From Thermoplasmata archaeon (lineage in GTDB: Archaea > Thermoplasmatota > Thermoplasmata > Lutacidiplasmatales > UBA184), in the NCBI GenBank assembly GCA_030044695.1, contig JASIDM010000148.1, positions 1-7,248 of the forward strand: DNA of 7,248 bases, in the 5' to 3' direction. Of the stretch, positions 1-5,573 are shown one piece after another (the first letter of the stretch is position 1; the number at the start of each line of letters is the position of its first letter). The translations under genes and the position numbers were made by a program. Below the pieces are notes generated by a model. That model saw only the letters and a list, made by a program, of their open reading frames with translations. It did no database searches and had not been told where the DNA came from.

Positions 1-667
1 CGAGGTCCCCACGGAGCGCCCGGTCCTCCGCGATCGGCTGCTCGAGCTGGCCGGGCCGCGGCTGACCGCCGGGACGTCGTTCGCGGTGCGGGCCCGAAGG
101 ACGGGAAGCCATCCGTTCACCAGCCAGGAGCTCGCCCGCGACCTGGGAGCGGACATCCTCGCCGCGTTCGCGGATCGGAGCCTCCGGGTCGACCTCACCG
201 CGCCGCAGCTGGAGCTGATCGTCGAGGTCCGCGGGCCGGTGACCTACCTCTACTTCGACCGTCAGCGCGGCCCCGGGGGCCTGCCCGTCGGCGTCGCGGG
301 GCGCCTGGTCGCCCTCGTCGACGGGCCCCGGGGAGCGCTCGGCGCCTACCTCATGATGAAGCGAGGGTGCCGCGTCGCCCTCGTCGCGCCCCCCGCGGGG
401 GAGATCTACGCGAAGGGGACCCTGCAGCGGTTCGACCCCGAGGCGCCGCTGATCGCGCTCGCCGACGACCCGGCGGGCTGGTCGGCCGGCCTCGGCTCGG
501 TCGCGGCGAGGACCCACGCCGAGGGGGTCGTCCTTCCTCTCGGGGTCGACGCGTACCCCGCCGCCCGCGAGGCGTGGGGGACGACCGTCCTGTTCTCCCC
601 GACGGTGGGCCTCCGGGATGACGAGGTCGACGCCCGGTGGAAGGGCGTGCTGGAGCTAGCGAGTTAG
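1..667 (+). CDS. ThiI-like THUMP protein with degenerate PP-loop domain (5' partial)
   Basis: The reading frame is open from base 2 (first full codon) to the TAG at 665-667, giving 221 visible residues; the true start lies outside the window. Residues about 20-95 match the THUMP RNA-binding domain of ThiI, with FAVRARRTGSHPFTSQELA, then ELIVEVRG and a GGLPVG linker. ThiI adenylates U8 of tRNA through a PP-loop domain that opens with SGGxDS before a conserved YLLMKRGC-like helix. Here the helix is clear (AYLMMKRGCRVALV), but the loop at 320-337 reads DGPRGA, so the ATP-binding Ser, Gly and Asp are missing. The rest of the domain is only about 115 residues and has no visible catalytic Cys region; its end (VLFSPTVGLRDDEVDARW) still resembles the IPVLRPLIGLDKEEI segment of ThiI. 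It is therefore probably a tRNA-binding paralogue without 4-thiouridine synthase activity. Family membership is confident; function is inference. It ends 139 bases before the likely rpl18a start. Confidence 0.8.
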   Translation, partial: EVPTERPVLRDRLLELAGPRLTAGTSFAVRARRTGSHPFTSQELARDLGADILAAFADRSLRVDLTAPQLELIVEVRGPVTYLYFDRQRGPGGLPVGVAGRLVALVDGPRGALGAYLMMKRGCRVALVAPPAGEIYAKGTLQRFDPEAPLIALADDPAGWSAGLGSVAARTHAEGVVLPLGVDAYPAAREAWGTTVLFSPTVGLRDDEVDARWKGVLELAS

Positions 668-794
668 CGAGCGATCGGCGCGCCGACCGCACTCCACGGT
701 CCCCTGACCCCTCGGCGGCGGGAAGGGCCGCACGGTGACAGAGCCGGCCGGCGCCGACGGCAGGGTTATGAAGGGGTCCCGGGTGGCCGCGCCG

Positions 795-799
795 GGAGG
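795..799 (+). promoter_or_regulatory. Shine-Dalgarno site deciding the rpl18a start
   Basis: GGAGG lies seven bases before a TTG at 807, which opens the reading frame just before the conserved YRVVGTF of L18a. The in-frame GTG at 735 and ATG at 768 have no comparable site, so this favours TTG as the start codon. Confidence 0.5.
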
Positions 800-806
800 G
801 GTTCCC

Positions 807-995
807 TTGCCGCTGTACCGTGTCGTCGGCACGTTCCTGGCCCGCCGGGGGTACTGGCAGCCGTTCACCAAGGAGCACGACGCCCCGACGCCGGAGACCG
901 CGCGCGAGTGGGCCTACTCCGAGATCGGGGGCTGCCACGGCGTTCCGCGCCGGCAGATCCGGATCGACGCGATCGTCGAGAGCCCCCGCGCATGA
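807..995 (+). CDS. rpl18a: 50S ribosomal protein L18a (LX, eL20)
   Basis: This is a small archaeal/eukaryotic-type large-subunit ribosomal protein. The body matches the LX family: a first strand YRVVGTF, then W-QPFTKE, an acidic helix (TPETAREWAYSEIGG) and a basic end VPRRQIRID. From the TTG at 807 the protein is 62 residues, close to the usual archaeal length (about 60-75). Upstream in-frame starts at 735 (GTG, 86 residues) and 768 (ATG, 75 residues) would add a Gly/Ala-rich stretch unlike the family, and they lack a Shine-Dalgarno site. The stop overlaps the next start in an ATGA arrangement (992-995), so translation is likely coupled to prefoldin alpha. A weak TTATGA at 766-771 could be a TATA element, but this is uncertain. 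The gene opens the archaeal LX-pfdA-ftsY cluster. Confidence 0.88.
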   Translation: MPLYRVVGTFLARRGYWQPFTKEHDAPTPETAREWAYSEIGGCHGVPRRQIRIDAIVESPRA

Positions 996-1459
996 GCGGG
1001 CGTCCGGACGCCGCCGCGGACCGCCAGCAGGTCGAGGAGGACCTCGTCCGGCTCGACGCCTACCGCTCGCAGCTCGGCGGGCTCGTGCAGCAGCGGCAGA
1101 TCCTGATCGCCTCCCGCCAGGACCATCTGCGAGCGCGCGAGAGCCTGGAGGGGATCGACCGGGCGGACGGCGCCACCGAGTACCTCGTCCCGCTCGGAGG
1201 GGAGGCGTACGTCCGCGGCCGTCTCGACCGGGCGGCCCCGGTCCTGCTGGGCGTCGGTTCCGGGGTCGTGGTGGAGATGGAGCGGCCCAAGGCCTCGGAG
1301 CTCCTCGCTCAGCGCTTGGGCCGGCTCGACCAGGCGATGCGCGAGCTGGAAGGACAGATCGCCTCGCTGGACGAACGGATCCAGCTGGTCTCCCAGCGGC
1401 TCGAGAGCGCCTCGCGGGCCTCGGGATCCGGCGACGATGTGGGCGGCGCTCAAGGCTAG
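992..1459 (+). CDS. pfdA: Prefoldin subunit alpha
   Basis: This is the alpha subunit of the hexameric (alpha2-beta4) prefoldin chaperone, which captures unfolded nascent proteins in the cytosol and passes them to the thermosome. The 155 residues show the family layout: an N-terminal coiled-coil helix (about 8-55, heptad-like LDAYRSQLGGLVQQRQ), a central beta-hairpin region (about 62-96) with EYLVPLGGEAYVRG and LLGVGSGVVVEM, and a C-terminal coiled coil (about 98-140). The phrases YLVPLG and VGSGVVVE are diagnostic of the alpha subunit, and the length is typical. The ATG at 992 overlaps the LX stop by four bases (ATGA), and an open extension upstream from a GTG at 908 is only read-through of the LX region in another frame. 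The last 23 bases overlap ftsY. Confidence 0.94.
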   Translation: MSGRPDAAADRQQVEEDLVRLDAYRSQLGGLVQQRQILIASRQDHLRARESLEGIDRADGATEYLVPLGGEAYVRGRLDRAAPVLLGVGSGVVVEMERPKASELLAQRLGRLDQAMRELEGQIASLDERIQLVSQRLESASRASGSGDDVGGAQG

Positions 1460-2471
1460 GCTCCGTCGGCGCGAGACGGAAGAGCCCCCTCCGACCGCGC
1501 CCGAACCCGCGTCCCCGAAGACCCGCGCCGCCGTCTCGACCCCCGGGCCTCGCGAGCCGTCGCGGGCCGTGCCCTCCGCCGCCGGCGAGGAGGTCTTCTC
1601 CGACGGCTTGCTGGGGCAGCGGCTAGCGGAGTCGACGCTGGACGACCTGCTCGACGCCCTCGAGATCGGCCTGCTCGAGTCGGACGTCGCCCTGCCCGTC
1701 GTGGAGCGCCTGCGTCGGGACGTGCGCAAGGAGTTCGCCGGCCGCAAGCTCCGGCGGGGCGTCGACGCGGAGGAGGTCATCCGGGCCGCCCTGGAACGCG
1801 GCGTGCGCGCCGTGCTGGCCCAGCCTCCGCTCGACCTCGCCCGCTCGGTCCGCGAACATGCGCGGCCGTACGTCATCCTCCTGGTCGGCGTCAACGGCAC
1901 CGGCAAGACCACCACCGTGGCGAAGCTCGCGGTCTGGCTGCGGGCGGCCGGGTTCTCCGTGGTGATCGCCGCCGGCGACACCTACCGCGCCGGCGCCATC
2001 GAGCAGCTCCTCGTCCACGGCGAGCGCCTCGGGATACGGGTGATCCGCCAGCAGGAGGGGAGCGACCCGGCGGCGGTCGGGTTCGACGCGATCGAGCACG
2101 CCAAGGCGAAGCACGTCGACGTCGTGCTGGTCGACACCGCCGGTCGCCAGCACACCAACGAGAACCTCGTCGAGGAGGCGAAGAAGATCCGTCGGGTCAC
2201 GTCGCCCGCCCTCACGTTGTTCGTCGGGGATGCCCTCTCCGGCAACGACGTCGTGACCCAGGCCCGGCTCTTCGACGAGGCGATCGGCATCGACGGCCTC
2301 GTGCTCACCAAGCTCGACGCGGACGTGAAGGGCGGCGCGGCGCTCAGCGCGACGTTCGTGACGAAGAAGCCGATCGTCTTCGTCGGCACCGGGCAGGGGT
2401 ACTCCGACCTGCAGCCGTTCGACCCGGAGTGGATGGTGCGACGCCTGTTCGCGGAGGAGGCGGCGGTCTGA
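1437..2471 (+). CDS. ftsY: Signal recognition particle receptor FtsY
   Basis: FtsY is the SRP receptor GTPase. It docks SRP54-ribosome-nascent chain complexes at the membrane, forming a GTP heterodimer with SRP54. The 344 residues comprise a short, low-complexity Arg/Pro/Ala-rich N-terminal segment (1-55), an N-domain helical bundle (about 56-140) and the G domain. All GTPase motifs are visible: G1 GVNGTGKTT (151-159), G2 DTYRAGA (181-187, usually DTFRAAA), G3 DTAGR (233-237), G4 TKLD (291-294) and the closing loop GTGQGYSDL (317-325), followed by the FtsY-type ending PFDPEW. The length and lack of an M domain separate it from SRP54. The start is the ATG at 1437, inside the end of pfdA; the basic first residues could aid membrane contact. 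It ends with TGA at 2469-2471, overlapping the next gene. Confidence 0.96.
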   Translation: MWAALKARLRRRETEEPPPTAPEPASPKTRAAVSTPGPREPSRAVPSAAGEEVFSDGLLGQRLAESTLDDLLDALEIGLLESDVALPVVERLRRDVRKEFAGRKLRRGVDAEEVIRAALERGVRAVLAQPPLDLARSVREHARPYVILLVGVNGTGKTTTVAKLAVWLRAAGFSVVIAAGDTYRAGAIEQLLVHGERLGIRVIRQQEGSDPAAVGFDAIEHAKAKHVDVVLVDTAGRQHTNENLVEEAKKIRRVTSPALTLFVGDALSGNDVVTQARLFDEAIGIDGLVLTKLDADVKGGAALSATFVTKKPIVFVGTGQGYSDLQPFDPEWMVRRLFAEEAAV

Positions 2472-3220
2472 CCGCCCGGGTCGAGGTCGTCCTCGTCCGG
2501 CCGAAGGAGGACGGCAACGTCGGCGCGGTCGCGCGCCTCGCCCGGAACTTCGGGGCCAGCCGTCTGGTCCTCGTCGCCCCCCGGGCCCGCCTGGGCTCGG
2601 AGGCCCGACGCCGGGCGATGGGCGGGCTCGCGCTCCTCGCCTCGGCGCGGCGGGCGGCGACCCTCGCCGAGGCCGTCGCCGAGGTCGACCTGGTGGTCGG
2701 CACGACGGACCTCTCGCTCGGCCGATCGAACTCCTACCTCCGCCGCTCGATCGGCCCCGAGCGGCTCGGCGAGCTCGTCCGCGCCTCGGTGGGGACCGTC
2801 GCGATCGTCCTGGGACCCGAGGACAACGGGCTCTCGCGGGAGGAGCTGGCGCGCTGCGACCTCCTCGTGCACATCCCGGCCCGACGCGAGTTCCCCACCC
2901 TCAACGTCTCCCACGCCGCGGCGGTGGTCCTATACGCCGTGCACCGGGCCCAGGGGCCGGCCGACCCCGAGTCGACCCCGGCCCCCGAGGTCACGGAGCT
3001 GAACGGGCGCGAGAAGGAGCTGTTCCTGGAGCGCCTCGGGGCCCTCGCGGCCGCCTCCGGCTACCCTGCCCACAAACGACGGGGTTTAATCCTCCAGTTC
3101 CGTCGCCTGTTCGGCCGGGCGACGCCGACCGAGGCGGAGCTCCGGATGATGCTCGGGCTCCTCGGGAGCCTGGAGCGCGCGCATACGCGCGGAAGGACGC
3201 ATGAACGAAGGCAACGGTGA
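2429..3220 (+). CDS. TrmJ-like SpoU-family tRNA 2'-O-methyltransferase
   Basis: This is a SPOUT (SpoU-class) RNA methyltransferase, most like TrmJ, which methylates the ribose of tRNA nucleotide 32 using SAM. Numbering from the GTG at 2429, motif 1 is RPKEDGNVGAVARLARNFG (24-42) with the conserved Asn and catalytic Arg. Motif 2 is LGPEDNGLS (128-136). Motif 3 is IPARREFPTLNVSHAAAV (149-166), which forms the SAM-binding trefoil knot; the usual SLN is TLN here. Residues 190-250 are a helical tail like that of TrmJ proteins. The start is uncertain. The canonical GTG at 2429 gives 263 residues with a poor Gly-rich leader overlapping ftsY by 43 bases. A CTG at 2468 (250 residues) overlaps the ftsY stop as CTGA and has a strong Shine-Dalgarno site, so I think it is the true start. 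Other SpoU tRNA/rRNA targets remain possible. Confidence 0.88.
   Translation: MDGATPVRGGGGGLTARVEVVLVRPKEDGNVGAVARLARNFGASRLVLVAPRARLGSEARRRAMGGLALLASARRAATLAEAVAEVDLVVGTTDLSLGRSNSYLRRSIGPERLGELVRASVGTVAIVLGPEDNGLSREELARCDLLVHIPARREFPTLNVSHAAAVVLYAVHRAQGPADPESTPAPEVTELNGREKELFLERLGALAAASGYPAHKRRGLILQFRRLFGRATPTEAELRMMLGLLGSLERAHTRGRTHERRQR
2453..2460 (+). promoter_or_regulatory. Shine-Dalgarno site for a probable CTG start of the TrmJ-like gene
   Basis: GGAGGAGG ends seven bases before a CTG at 2468-2470, which overlaps the ftsY stop codon. No ATG, GTG or TTG lies in frame between this site and methyltransferase motif 1. The same bases also encode Glu-Glu near the end of FtsY, so the match could be partly coincidental. 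Confidence 0.4.
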
Positions 3221-3650
3221 TTGGCTCCGCGTGCGGGGGATCGGGCGCGAGCGGTTCGCGGGGTACCTCGCCGACTACCTGGTCACCCTCGGCTACGCCG
3301 TCCGTCGCGAGGACCTGCCCGAGCGCAACGAGAGCCGGGTGACCGGTCAGCTCGATCGGCCGAACCCGGCCGTGCCCGGGGCCGCGGCCTCGGTGGCGTT
3401 CCGCTTCTACCCCACGAGCGGCGGCGCGGCCGTGGTCTGGGAGGCCCCGAACGCGATGCCTTCCCCCGAGCTCTCCCGGATGGACCGGCTGGTCCGGGAG
3501 ATCGCCTCCCACCTCGAGCGCGCGATCTCCACGGAGAGCCACGCGACGGCGAAGGTGATCCGACCGTCGACCTCCAAGCTGCCCTGGTCGTCGGCCCCCG
3601 CCAACGGTGGGGCCGGGGACGAGCTCTCCCCGGGCCACGTCAGCGGCTGA
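3201..3650 (+). CDS. Unrecognised 149-residue protein
   Basis: I do not recognise the family. The ATG at 3201 lies inside the last 20 bases of the TrmJ-like gene, three bases after GGAAGGA, so it is probably translated as the last gene of that operon. The order suggests a small alpha-beta fold: an N-terminal helix (about 15-38, ERFAGYLADYLVTLGYAV), a strand (about 43-52), a second strand pair (about 61-80, VAFRFYPTSGGAAVVWEAP) and a long amphipathic helix (about 88-110, MDRLVREIASHLERAI). The last 35 residues are Ser/Pro/Gly-rich and look disordered. There is no signal peptide, membrane segment, metal-binding cluster or catalytic motif. GC-rich third positions and a protein-like composition match the neighbours, and the overlapping frames give Arg/Pro-rich translations, so this frame is the coding one. 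Its position suggests a cytosolic, translation-related role, which is inference only. Confidence 0.72.
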   Translation: MNEGNGDWLRVRGIGRERFAGYLADYLVTLGYAVRREDLPERNESRVTGQLDRPNPAVPGAAASVAFRFYPTSGGAAVVWEAPNAMPSPELSRMDRLVREIASHLERAISTESHATAKVIRPSTSKLPWSSAPANGGAGDELSPGHVSG

Positions 3651-3703
3651 CGCCCGCGACCCCTCATCGGCCGGTCGCCGACCGCCGTTTCGTGGCCGCA
3701 GCC

Positions 3704-3710
3704 ATTATAA
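3704..3710 (+). promoter_or_regulatory. TATA box of rpl15e
   Basis: ATTATAA is one of the few AT-rich spots in the window. In archaea, transcription starts about 25-27 bases downstream of the TATA centre, here near 3733, only about nine bases before the L15e ATG at 3742. No Shine-Dalgarno site precedes that ATG, which fits an almost leaderless transcript. Confidence 0.6.
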
Positions 3711-3741
3711 CGGGGTCGTGGGTCGAGCGGCCCCGCTTCCG

Positions 3742-4356
3742 ATGACGCGCTCGATGTACCGTTACCTGGGGCGCTCGTTCCGGGCGACCCAGGGCGACGA
3801 GGGGGCCGCGCTCCGTCACGAGCGGCTCCTCACCTGGCGCCGCGAGCACACGGTCACCCGCCTGGAGCGGCCGACCCGCCTGGACCGGGCCCGGTCCGTC
3901 GGCTACCGGGCCAAGGGCGGCTACATCGTCGTCCGGGTCCGCGTCCGACGGGGGGGCCAGCGCAAGCGGGCGATCATCGCCGGGCGTCGCCCGAAGCACA
4001 AGGGGATCCTGCGGATGACGCTCGCGAAGAGCCTGCGCCGCATCGCCGAGGAGCGCGCGCAGAAGCATTACCCCAACCTCGAGGTCCTGAACTCGTACTG
4101 GGTCGGCGAGGATGGCCAGCAGAAGTTCTTCGAGGTGATCCTGGTCGATCCGGTCCACCCGGAGATCGTCTCGGACCCGAAGATCGCCTGGATCCTCGAT
4201 CCGACGCACAAGGGCCGGGTCTACCGCGGCCTCACCAGCGCCGGCATCGAGGGCCGCGGGCTGCGCTGGAGCGGTACCGGCGCCGAGCGGTTCCGCCCCT
4301 CCCGCGCCCGGAACCGCCGCCCGACGCGACGGACCCAGACCAAGGTCATTCCGTAG
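3742..4356 (+). CDS. rpl15e: 50S ribosomal protein L15e
   Basis: This is a large-subunit ribosomal protein of the eukaryotic/archaeal L15e family, which binds 23S rRNA deep in the subunit. From the ATG at 3742 the product is 204 residues, slightly above the archaeal norm of about 190-200. Family features run through the protein: MYRYLG at the start, RLERPTRLDRARSVGYRAKG, the strand IVVRVRVRRGGQRK, RRPKHKG, the segment YPNLEVLNSYWVGEDG, FFEVILVDPVHPEI, and a very basic tail ending in TRRTQTKVIP. The family usually begins at MYRY, so the ATG at 3754 is also possible. An in-frame extension back to 3607 crosses the TATA box and is rejected. It follows the trmJ operon after 91 bases but has its own promoter. 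Its last 11 bases overlap the convergent Toprim gene. Confidence 0.95.
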   Translation: MTRSMYRYLGRSFRATQGDEGAALRHERLLTWRREHTVTRLERPTRLDRARSVGYRAKGGYIVVRVRVRRGGQRKRAIIAGRRPKHKGILRMTLAKSLRRIAEERAQKHYPNLEVLNSYWVGEDGQQKFFEVILVDPVHPEIVSDPKIAWILDPTHKGRVYRGLTSAGIEGRGLRWSGTGAERFRPSRARNRRPTRRTQTKVIP

Positions 4357-4855
4357 GGCCGAGGTCCGCCGCCTCGGTGATCCGTTCGAGGGGCTCGCCC
4401 CGCCGCTCCGCTTGGCGGCGCGCCCAGCCGAACAACCCCTCCACGTGGGTGAGTTCGCCGCGGAGGATCCGGGCCAACCGACGGCGGTAGTCGAGGTCGA
4501 GCTCGACGTGCTCCGCGGAAAGGAAGTCCCGGAGCCGGCGGGCGAGATGTCCCCCTTCGACGTCCCAGTCCGTGAGCACGATCACCTTGCCGCGCGCGGC
4601 GACGAGGCCGCTCGCCGTCGCCGAGATCGGGCGACCCCGGTGGAGCAGGGCGATCGGGCCGTCCCACCCGAGGGACCGCAGCGCGCGGCGATCGCGCTCC
4701 CCCTCGACGACGAGCACGGTCGTTCCGCCGTCGGCCTCCCCGAGGAGGCGACCCCACAACTCGATGAACCGTTCGAACGGCTCGGACGGCTCGGGGGCTC
4801 CCACGCCGCGCACGGGACCGGGCCGACGCGTGGCCGCGCCGACCCACCGCCCCAA
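4346..4855 (-). CDS. Small Toprim-domain protein (UPF0292-like)
   Basis: This is a stand-alone Toprim domain like the small archaeal proteins annotated UPF0292 or 'toprim domain-containing protein'. Toprim folds bind Mg2+ and act in primases, topoisomerases and RNase M5-type nucleases; the role of this family is not established. Numbering from a TTG at 4855 (169 residues): a helix (25-40), the first Toprim strand and acidic motif VLVVEGERDRRAL (47-59, catalytic-type Glu51), the GPIALLHRGRPI strand region, the second acidic motif VIVLTDWDVEGG (91-102, Asp96 and Asp98), and a helical tail with the family-like ELTHVEGL. All metal-binding acids are present. The first 20 residues are Arg/Pro/Gly-rich and doubtful. 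GTG codons at 4813 and 4804 give 155 and 152 residues and fit the family better. It is divergent from gins51 and convergent with rpl15e. Confidence 0.85.
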   Translation of the reverse strand: MGRWVGAATRRPGPVRGVGAPEPSEPFERFIELWGRLLGEADGGTTVLVVEGERDRRALRSLGWDGPIALLHRGRPISATASGLVAARGKVIVLTDWDVEGGHLARRLRDFLSAEHVELDLDYRRRLARILRGELTHVEGLFGWARRQAERRGEPLERITEAADLGPTE

Positions 4856-4867
4856 GACCGCGCAACT

Positions 4868-4875
4868 CCTATAGG
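4868..4875. promoter_or_regulatory. Palindromic TATA-like box between the Toprim and gins51 genes
   Basis: CCTATAGG reads identically on both strands and sits in the only spacer between the divergent genes. On the plus strand, a start about 26 bases from its centre falls near 4898, just before the gins51 ATG at 4902, which has no Shine-Dalgarno site. On the minus strand the same distance gives about 4845, upstream of the GTG starts at 4813 and 4804 but inside the frame opened by the TTG at 4855. One element could serve both genes. Confidence 0.45.
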
Positions 4876-4901
4876 CCTAGCGTCCCGTCCCCGTCCCCCC
4901 C

Positions 4902-5573
4902 ATGGCGGACGCGTTCTCCCAGCTGCTCGAGTGGCGGAGGACCGAGGCGAGCGCCAGGACCCTCGCCAAGATCGGGCCGGAGTTCTACGGAGGGACGGCG
5001 AGGTACCTCGCCGACCTTCGGCGCTCCTACGAGGCCGATCTCCGGGAGAACCCGTCGGGGCGGAAGGGGGAGATTTCCCGGCAGACGTACCAGCGCGCCG
5101 GGCAGGTCGCCCGGGACATCCTCGAGGCGCGCGGGCAGAAGATCCTCTCGGCCGTCTTCCAGGCGAGCGTCGGCGGCTCCCGCGACCTCCCCAACGCCCT
5201 GCCCGAGGAACAGGCGCTGTACGACCAGCTCCTGGAGACGCTGCTGCGGTTCCGTCGCGCGTCGGCCCCGTACCTCGAGCCGTCGGGCGTTGCGCCCCCC
5301 GCGCCGGTCCCGACGTCCACGCCCGCCCCCGTCGCGGCGCCGCCCGCACCCCGTCACGAGTCCCCCGCGGCGGCCGCCTCGGCCTCCTCCGCGCCCCCGG
5401 CTACCGCCTACGTGCGGGTTCTCCGTTCGACGCGTCCGCTGGAGCTCGGCTCGGAGACGGTCGACCTCCGGGAGGACGACATCCTCTCGCTCCCGGCGGA
5501 GGCCGCGAAGATCCTCATCGCCGGCAAGGTCGCCGAGGCGCTCACGGTCCCGCCGATCCCGCGTCCCCGCTGA
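4902..5573 (+). CDS. gins51: GINS complex subunit, Gins51 (Gins15) type
   Basis: GINS is the replication-fork factor that joins the MCM helicase and the GAN/Cdc45-RecJ nuclease in the archaeal CMG-like complex. The 223 residues show the A-then-B order of the Gins51/Sld5-Psf1 class: an N-terminal helical A domain (about 1-125), including EFYGGTARYLADLRRSYEADL and later LYDQLLETLLRFRR, then a long Pro/Ala-rich linker (about 127-168), then the small beta B domain (about 169-216) with YVRVLRSTRPLELG, DLREDDILSLPAEAAKIL and a closing AEAL. The low-complexity linker is typical of the family though rather long. The ATG at 4902 follows a C-rich stretch with no ribosome-binding site, consistent with a leaderless mRNA from the TATA box at 4868-4875. 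The last 32 bases overlap the convergent MidA-like gene. Confidence 0.85.
   Translation: MADAFSQLLEWRRTEASARTLAKIGPEFYGGTARYLADLRRSYEADLRENPSGRKGEISRQTYQRAGQVARDILEARGQKILSAVFQASVGGSRDLPNALPEEQALYDQLLETLLRFRRASAPYLEPSGVAPPAPVPTSTPAPVAAPPAPRHESPAAAASASSAPPATAYVRVLRSTRPLELGSETVDLREDDILSLPAEAAKILIAGKVAEALTVPPIPRPR

Noticed and set aside
354..360. ATGATGA, resembling a box C of an archaeal C/D guide RNA
   Set aside because: It encodes the conserved Met-Met of the ThiI-like helix, and I could not find a matching D, C' and D' set at suitable spacing.
429..438. GGTTCGACCC, resembling a tRNA T-loop
   Set aside because: The flanks do not form a five-base T stem, and no anticodon or acceptor arm surrounds it; it lies inside the ThiI-like coding frame.
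675..686. 12-base perfect palindrome TCGGCGCGCCGA just after the ThiI-like gene
   Set aside because: It has no T-tract, no loop and no second copy, and CG-rich palindromes of this size are not surprising at this composition. An operator role cannot be supported.
914..1981. A 355-residue minus-strand frame across pfdA and ftsY
   Set aside because: It is antisense to two highly recognisable genes and has Ser/Arg-rich composition typical of shadow frames.
3672..3690. Small hairpin (CGGTC, loop GCC, GACCG) followed by TTT after the unknown ORF, as a terminator
   Set aside because: The stem has only five pairs and the T run is three bases long and not adjacent; such hairpins arise often in GC-rich DNA.
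4769..4780. 12-base palindrome CCGTTCGAACGG
   Set aside because: It lies inside the Toprim coding frame, where it encodes part of the N-terminal helix, and it occurs only once.
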